Assembly: GCF_000381545.1 (NCBI RefSeq)
Contig: NZ_KB906676.1
Coordinates: 1 to 64,000, forward strand
Direction: 5' to 3'
DNA: 64,000 bases
Origin: Rhodonellum psychrophilum GCM71 = DSM 17998
Lineage (GTDB): Bacteria > Bacteroidota > Bacteroidia > Cytophagales > Cyclobacteriaceae
This document shows, in pieces, positions 60,447 through 64,000 of the stretch. Within the stretch, counting starts at the first letter, position 1; every line of letters begins with the position of its first letter. Position numbers and translations under genes: made by a program. The notes beneath the pieces are model-generated. The model was not told where the DNA came from. It searched no databases and was given only the letters and a program-made list of their open reading frames with translations.

Positions 60447-62915
60447 TCAGTTGGTGATTTTTAAAACTATTTTTTGAAGTGATTTTTTGCTGAAATTTAC
60501 CCAAAGCAGACTTTTTTCTTGGTCAAATGCCCATCCTTCAACACCTTGGGAAAGGTCTTCAACTGGGACGGTTTTCAATTCGTTGGCCAAATTGGAGGAT
60601 ATTGAGGTCGGGGCTTTTGCGACATGGATTTTAAGGATATATTTTCTGGTGGGAACCTGGAATTTTCCTTCGCTGGGATTAAGGGTGATTTCAGTTTCTT
60701 TTCCTTGGGTTGATTTTTCTATTTGGGTCAAAGAAAAATTTCCTTCCAAATAAGCTTCGGAAATCCCATCATCTTCATAAAGCCCGAAACCCTCATTTTC
60801 TCCCGGAAAAATTTCCAATGTGATAGTGCCATAGGGTTTTTTGTTGTCAAATGACACCTCATCCTGCATCGGGATAATGGCTCCTGATGGGACGAATATG
60901 GGTAATTTTTCAAGTGGGGTAACGATGTTGTGGTATTTTCCGCCTTCATATTTATCACCGTTCCAGTAATCAAACCAATCTCCAATGGGAAGATAAACTG
61001 TCCTTGTGCTGGCAGATTTGGTAATTACCGGACAGACGATCATTTGCTCCCCGAAATAATATTGGTCATCAATATTGTATGTATTGTAATCCTCCTGATG
61101 ATGGAGTGCCAGTGCCCGCATGATGGGCAATCCCTCTTGGTGCTGCTGAAAGGCAGTTGTATAAATATAAGGAATAAGTCGATAGCGAAGTTTGTCATAT
61201 TGGGAAAAAATTTCCAATGCCTTTTCACCATAGTTCCAAGGTTCTTTGTACCCGGGGTGATCCATGCCAAACAAATGTGCTATGGGACTAAACATGCCAA
61301 ATTGTACCCACCTGGAATAAAGTTCGGGGTCTGCGTCATGTTCAAATCCCCCCATATTGTGGGACCAGTAGCCTACTCCGGAAAGGCCCATATTGATACC
61401 CGCCTTGATGACGGGTGCGAAATACTGCCATTCGCTTGGCCAATCTCCCGCCCAAATAAAAGGATAGCGTTGGATACCCGCATATCCCTCACGGGTGTGG
61501 TTCATCCCTCTCATCTGATTATGCTTCTTGAATTTTTCAAATGGGGCTTTTGCGTAAGCAACTGGAAAAATATTGTGCAATTTTTGAGCAGATGCTCCCG
61601 TTGGGCCTGTCTTGGTGCTTTCATTGGCTTGCCGGCCAAAGGCACTGCCCTCATCGGTTTTCAGAAACATGGCACCTACGTCGGCTATTTTTTTAACTCC
61701 ATTTTCCCACCACCAGTCTACGGCTTTATTATCGAAAAAATTCACGAATTCTCCCTGATTGTTCTCTTCTGGATAAACATGGCCTGCGATCCTTGCCTGA
61801 TCCAGTAAATTCAATTGGTTTCCGTTGTCAAACCTTGGTCTGACATGAAGACCCACCATATTGATGTCTAGGGCATAGAGGCTGTCAAACATGCTTTTTG
61901 GATCAAGGAAGGTTTCTCGCCATTCAAACGTAGTGGCACCACTGCCTCCATTTTTCCCAAACATTCTCCAAGTGGAATCCAAATGAAGGACATCCAAAGG
62001 AATACCCATTTCCCTGAATTTCCGGACCAATTCCACCACATATTGTGTGGAAGTCAGGTCTTCATGACCCCATGTGCCACCACTATAAGTCCCCACATGC
62101 AGCCCATGGGCAAATCTGGGCAACAAGGGAGATCTTCCCGTAAGATCCGTGTAATGAAACAGTAAACTGGGAAAGTCAGGCCCGTATATAAAGAAATAGT
62201 CCAATTCCTGTCCCTGTGCTTGAAAAGAGTAGGTTTCAGGATCACTTTTCCCCAAATCCCAATCACTGGCATAGGGAGTGTGGAAGAAAATTCCATATCC
62301 TCCTGTACTCATAAAGAATGGAACAGGTGCATAGTTGGCCTCAAGTACATTGTAAGCTCCGATAATGTGTGGCTTGAGCAATCCCCGACCCACGTTGAGT
62401 TGAATGGATTTCCCCCGTTGATCCAGAAAGTCCATTCTTTCCCCAAAACCAAAAAAATGTTCATTTGGCTGGAGCTGCTTTCTTGTGCCGATTTTGTTGT
62501 CCACTGAATACATGCCACTTCCCACCTTTTCTTCCGTGGAAATCACCTCACCCTTCTTGTTGAACACAGTTATTTGTAGGGTTTCTTTGTTGATTTTGAC
62601 CCCGATTTTTTCAGTGTTGAAAATAAAATGATCGGAATGATCCTCCTTGGCGACAAAAAGGGTATTCCATTCCTGTTTTTCCAGCATAAGTGAAGATTCA
62701 TTTTCAAATTGGCCATTTAAACTGGTTCTGACTCTAAATAGGTCGGGTTTGTAAAACTCCAACCGCATCGTTTTTCCCAAGGATTGAAGCGTGTGAATGT
62801 TTTGAGGTTTGGTCTGGGCATTTGAATTCCCGTAAGAAAAAGCAAGAATAAAAAGTAGCGCAATAGATCGAATTGGATGCATCTTAAATTTTTGGATGGA
62901 ATTTAGGCTTAACAA
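60447..62915 (-). CDS. Glycoside hydrolase family 31
   Basis: 822 aa (an ATG at 62882 also gives a signal peptide start; IRSIALLFILAFSYGNSNAQ). GH31 N-domain, then a TIM barrel with nucleophile region FLKTDEGSAFG and acid/base region FIWAGDWPSEW, then LSGVGYWSHNMGGFE. Sequence style resembles the alpha-xylosidase/YicI branch. Exported; its product may feed the rhamnose operon or it may act on a mixed side chain. Substrate is not deducible. Confidence 0.9.
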   Translation of the reverse strand: MLSLNSIQKFKMHPIRSIALLFILAFSYGNSNAQTKPQNIHTLQSLGKTMRLEFYKPDLFRVRTSLNGQFENESSLMLEKQEWNTLFVAKEDHSDHFIFNTEKIGVKINKETLQITVFNKKGEVISTEEKVGSGMYSVDNKIGTRKQLQPNEHFFGFGERMDFLDQRGKSIQLNVGRGLLKPHIIGAYNVLEANYAPVPFFMSTGGYGIFFHTPYASDWDLGKSDPETYSFQAQGQELDYFFIYGPDFPSLLFHYTDLTGRSPLLPRFAHGLHVGTYSGGTWGHEDLTSTQYVVELVRKFREMGIPLDVLHLDSTWRMFGKNGGSGATTFEWRETFLDPKSMFDSLYALDINMVGLHVRPRFDNGNQLNLLDQARIAGHVYPEENNQGEFVNFFDNKAVDWWWENGVKKIADVGAMFLKTDEGSAFGRQANESTKTGPTGASAQKLHNIFPVAYAKAPFEKFKKHNQMRGMNHTREGYAGIQRYPFIWAGDWPSEWQYFAPVIKAGINMGLSGVGYWSHNMGGFEHDADPELYSRWVQFGMFSPIAHLFGMDHPGYKEPWNYGEKALEIFSQYDKLRYRLIPYIYTTAFQQHQEGLPIMRALALHHQEDYNTYNIDDQYYFGEQMIVCPVITKSASTRTVYLPIGDWFDYWNGDKYEGGKYHNIVTPLEKLPIFVPSGAIIPMQDEVSFDNKKPYGTITLEIFPGENEGFGLYEDDGISEAYLEGNFSLTQIEKSTQGKETEITLNPSEGKFQVPTRKYILKIHVAKAPTSISSNLANELKTVPVEDLSQGVEGWAFDQEKSLLWVNFSKKSLQKIVLKITN

Positions 62916-63005
62916 ATGGATGTCTATTGTCCTAAATTAATCAATGTGAATGTGAAGAGTGTCCTTTACTCTCCTGTACCGCTGGCAAGGTTCGGGATTT
63001 TTCTA

Positions 63006-63911
63006 TCAGTATAAATCCCGAATCCATTTCAGGCTCAATTCCATCCATGAGGCTGCATTGCCATGGACATCAGGATTTCCTTTTCCATATCCGTGTCCTC
63101 CTTTTTCGAAAAGGTGGAGTTCTGTTTTCACACCGAATTTATTCAGGTTTTTGGCATATCGAATGGAATTTTCCGCAGGGACAGCTTTGTCATCCCAGGA
63201 GTGCACCAAAAATGCGGGTGGGCTGTCGGAGTCAATTTGTTTTTCGGTTGAATAAAAATCCTCCAACGGAGAATCTAATTTTTCACCCAAAAGGGTTTTT
63301 CTCGAACCCTGATGTGTGATGGCGGTATCCATACTGATGACCGGATAAATCAAGATGCTGAAATCAGGTCTTTCGTTTTTATTGGAATCAACATTGTTTT
63401 TTCCATGGACCGACAGCGACGCGGCCAAATGTCCTCCAGCGGAAAAGCCCAATACACCCACCTTTTTGTCATCGATTTTCCAGTTTTTTGCATTTGCCCT
63501 CATTTTTTTAATGGCTGCTTTGGCGTCTTCCAGCGGGACATTCCAGTGTTCGTGCAACAATTCGGGATCCGGCAACCTGTATTTCAGCACCACTGCCAAG
63601 ATTCCATTGTCACTGTACCACTTTGCGATCTGATGGCCTTCATGCTGGATGGCGATAATGTAGTAGCCACCACCTGGGCAAATAAGAATGGCTTTCCCCG
63701 TCGCTTTTTCTGGATCGGGATGATAGACCGTCAGTTCGGGCAGGGCCACTTTTTGGATTCTTCCACCCTCACCGATTTGATCTTCGGAGATCAGATTTTT
63801 GGTAAAAGGGGCTTCATTGGGATATAGGGCAAGTGTTTCCACTTTTTGACCCAAAACAAGAAGTGGAGAAAGTGCCATGAGCAAGAGAACAAGCTGTTTT
63901 TTCATATCCAT
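63006..63911 (-). CDS. Secreted alpha/beta-hydrolase (acetyl-esterase-like)
   Basis: 301 aa with signal peptide (QLVLLLMALSPLLVLGQK). Catalytic nucleophile GFSAGGHLAAS (Ser), acid HSWDDKAVP (Asp), base GGHGYGKG (His); oxyanion motif ICPGGGYY. Of the BD-FAE/Axe-like esterases that deacetylate plant polysaccharides. Adjacent to GH31, thus probably part of a polysaccharide degradation set. Confidence 0.88.
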   Translation of the reverse strand: MDMKKQLVLLLMALSPLLVLGQKVETLALYPNEAPFTKNLISEDQIGEGGRIQKVALPELTVYHPDPEKATGKAILICPGGGYYIIAIQHEGHQIAKWYSDNGILAVVLKYRLPDPELLHEHWNVPLEDAKAAIKKMRANAKNWKIDDKKVGVLGFSAGGHLAASLSVHGKNNVDSNKNERPDFSILIYPVISMDTAITHQGSRKTLLGEKLDSPLEDFYSTEKQIDSDSPPAFLVHSWDDKAVPAENSIRYAKNLNKFGVKTELHLFEKGGHGYGKGNPDVHGNAASWMELSLKWIRDLY

Positions 63912-63926
63912 TGGTGTGTGATTCTT

Positions 63927-64000
63927 TTATTCTTCCAAAGTCTCCTCTTGTGATTTATTGAGCCATCTGGGAGCGGTCAGAAACCACAAAACGGTCCCGA
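63927..64000 (-). CDS. C-terminal end of a probable membrane transporter (partial)
   Basis: Minus-strand frame open to the window edge: GTVLWFLTAPRWLNKSQEE then TLEE and stop (TAA complement at 63927-63929). A hydrophobic helix followed by a charged tail, as at the end of sodium:solute or MFS transporters. Only ~23 codons are visible, so this is tentative. Confidence 0.4.
   Translation of the reverse strand, partial: GTVLWFLTAPRWLNKSQEETLEE

Overview
The window looks like a Bacteroidota chromosome, probably a Cytophagales/Cyclobacteriaceae relative. This is inferred from protein style: an OmpA-like small barrel, a ComEC without its lactamase domain, NIPSNAP and ThuA-PQQ-cytochrome fusions, a LutABC operon and a bifunctional rhamnulose-phosphate aldolase/dehydrogenase. 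It is also inferred from weak Shine-Dalgarno signals. No 16S is present, so genus is not claimed.

Region 1 (1-26,616) is a stack of integrated islands at the 3' end of tRNA-Leu(CAA) (26,596-26,679, minus). A 27-bp copy of the tRNA 3' end lies at 7,476-7,502 and again at 26,590-26,616, and delimits a complete ~19-kb island (B) with an intact tyrosine integrase at its left end. To the left lie a second, related island (A, 1-6,865, left end outside the window) and a truncated integrase of a third element (6,841-7,338). A and B share one backbone: hsdR, a variable slot, hsdS, a PD-(D/E)XK-like gene, hsdM, a small membrane protein, then cargo and a conserved right end. The slot between hsdR and hsdS holds a DUF433/PIN-like toxin-antitoxin pair in A and a DUF6161-like membrane protein in B. 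The two HsdS proteins have different target recognition domains on the same conserved scaffold. In B the PD-(D/E)XK gene has one nonsense codon.

Island B also carries a DUF262/HNH (GmrSD-like) gene coupled to a HEPN gene, a second HEPN-like gene beside the integrase, and a right arm with an excisionase-type HTH, a replication-initiator-like protein and two small-terminase-like genes (one broken). Integrase, Xis, Rep and TerS without capsid, portal, large terminase or mobilisation genes is the layout of phage satellites (PICI-like). A Bacteroidota satellite loaded with restriction and HEPN systems is the best candidate here for an undescribed system.

Region 2 (26.7-45.4 kb) is ordinary chromosome: SAM hydrolase, PhoH, GNAT, ComEC, enoyl-CoA hydratase, RecQ, Nudix, thioesterase, TPR lipoprotein, Sua5, PGK, a large ThuA/PQQ/PKD/cytochrome c protein, NIPSNAP and TMEM220.

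Region 3 (45.5-50.6 kb) is AT-rich accessory DNA. It has a ParDE-type toxin-antitoxin pair and a peptide locus: an HTH regulator, two short double-glycine-leader peptides (53 and 57 aa), two CPBP membrane proteases and small single-TM proteins. A decayed duplicate of the same locus sits next to it.

Region 4 (50.6-64 kb, all minus strand) has LutABC for lactate oxidation, an AAA/DUF4143 ATPase behind two tandem palindromes, and a rhamnose cluster: kinase, isomerase, aldolase/dehydrogenase, GH31 glycosidase, esterase and the end of a probable transporter. REP-like palindrome clusters occupy two intergenic regions (47.26-47.49 and 55.03-55.23 kb).
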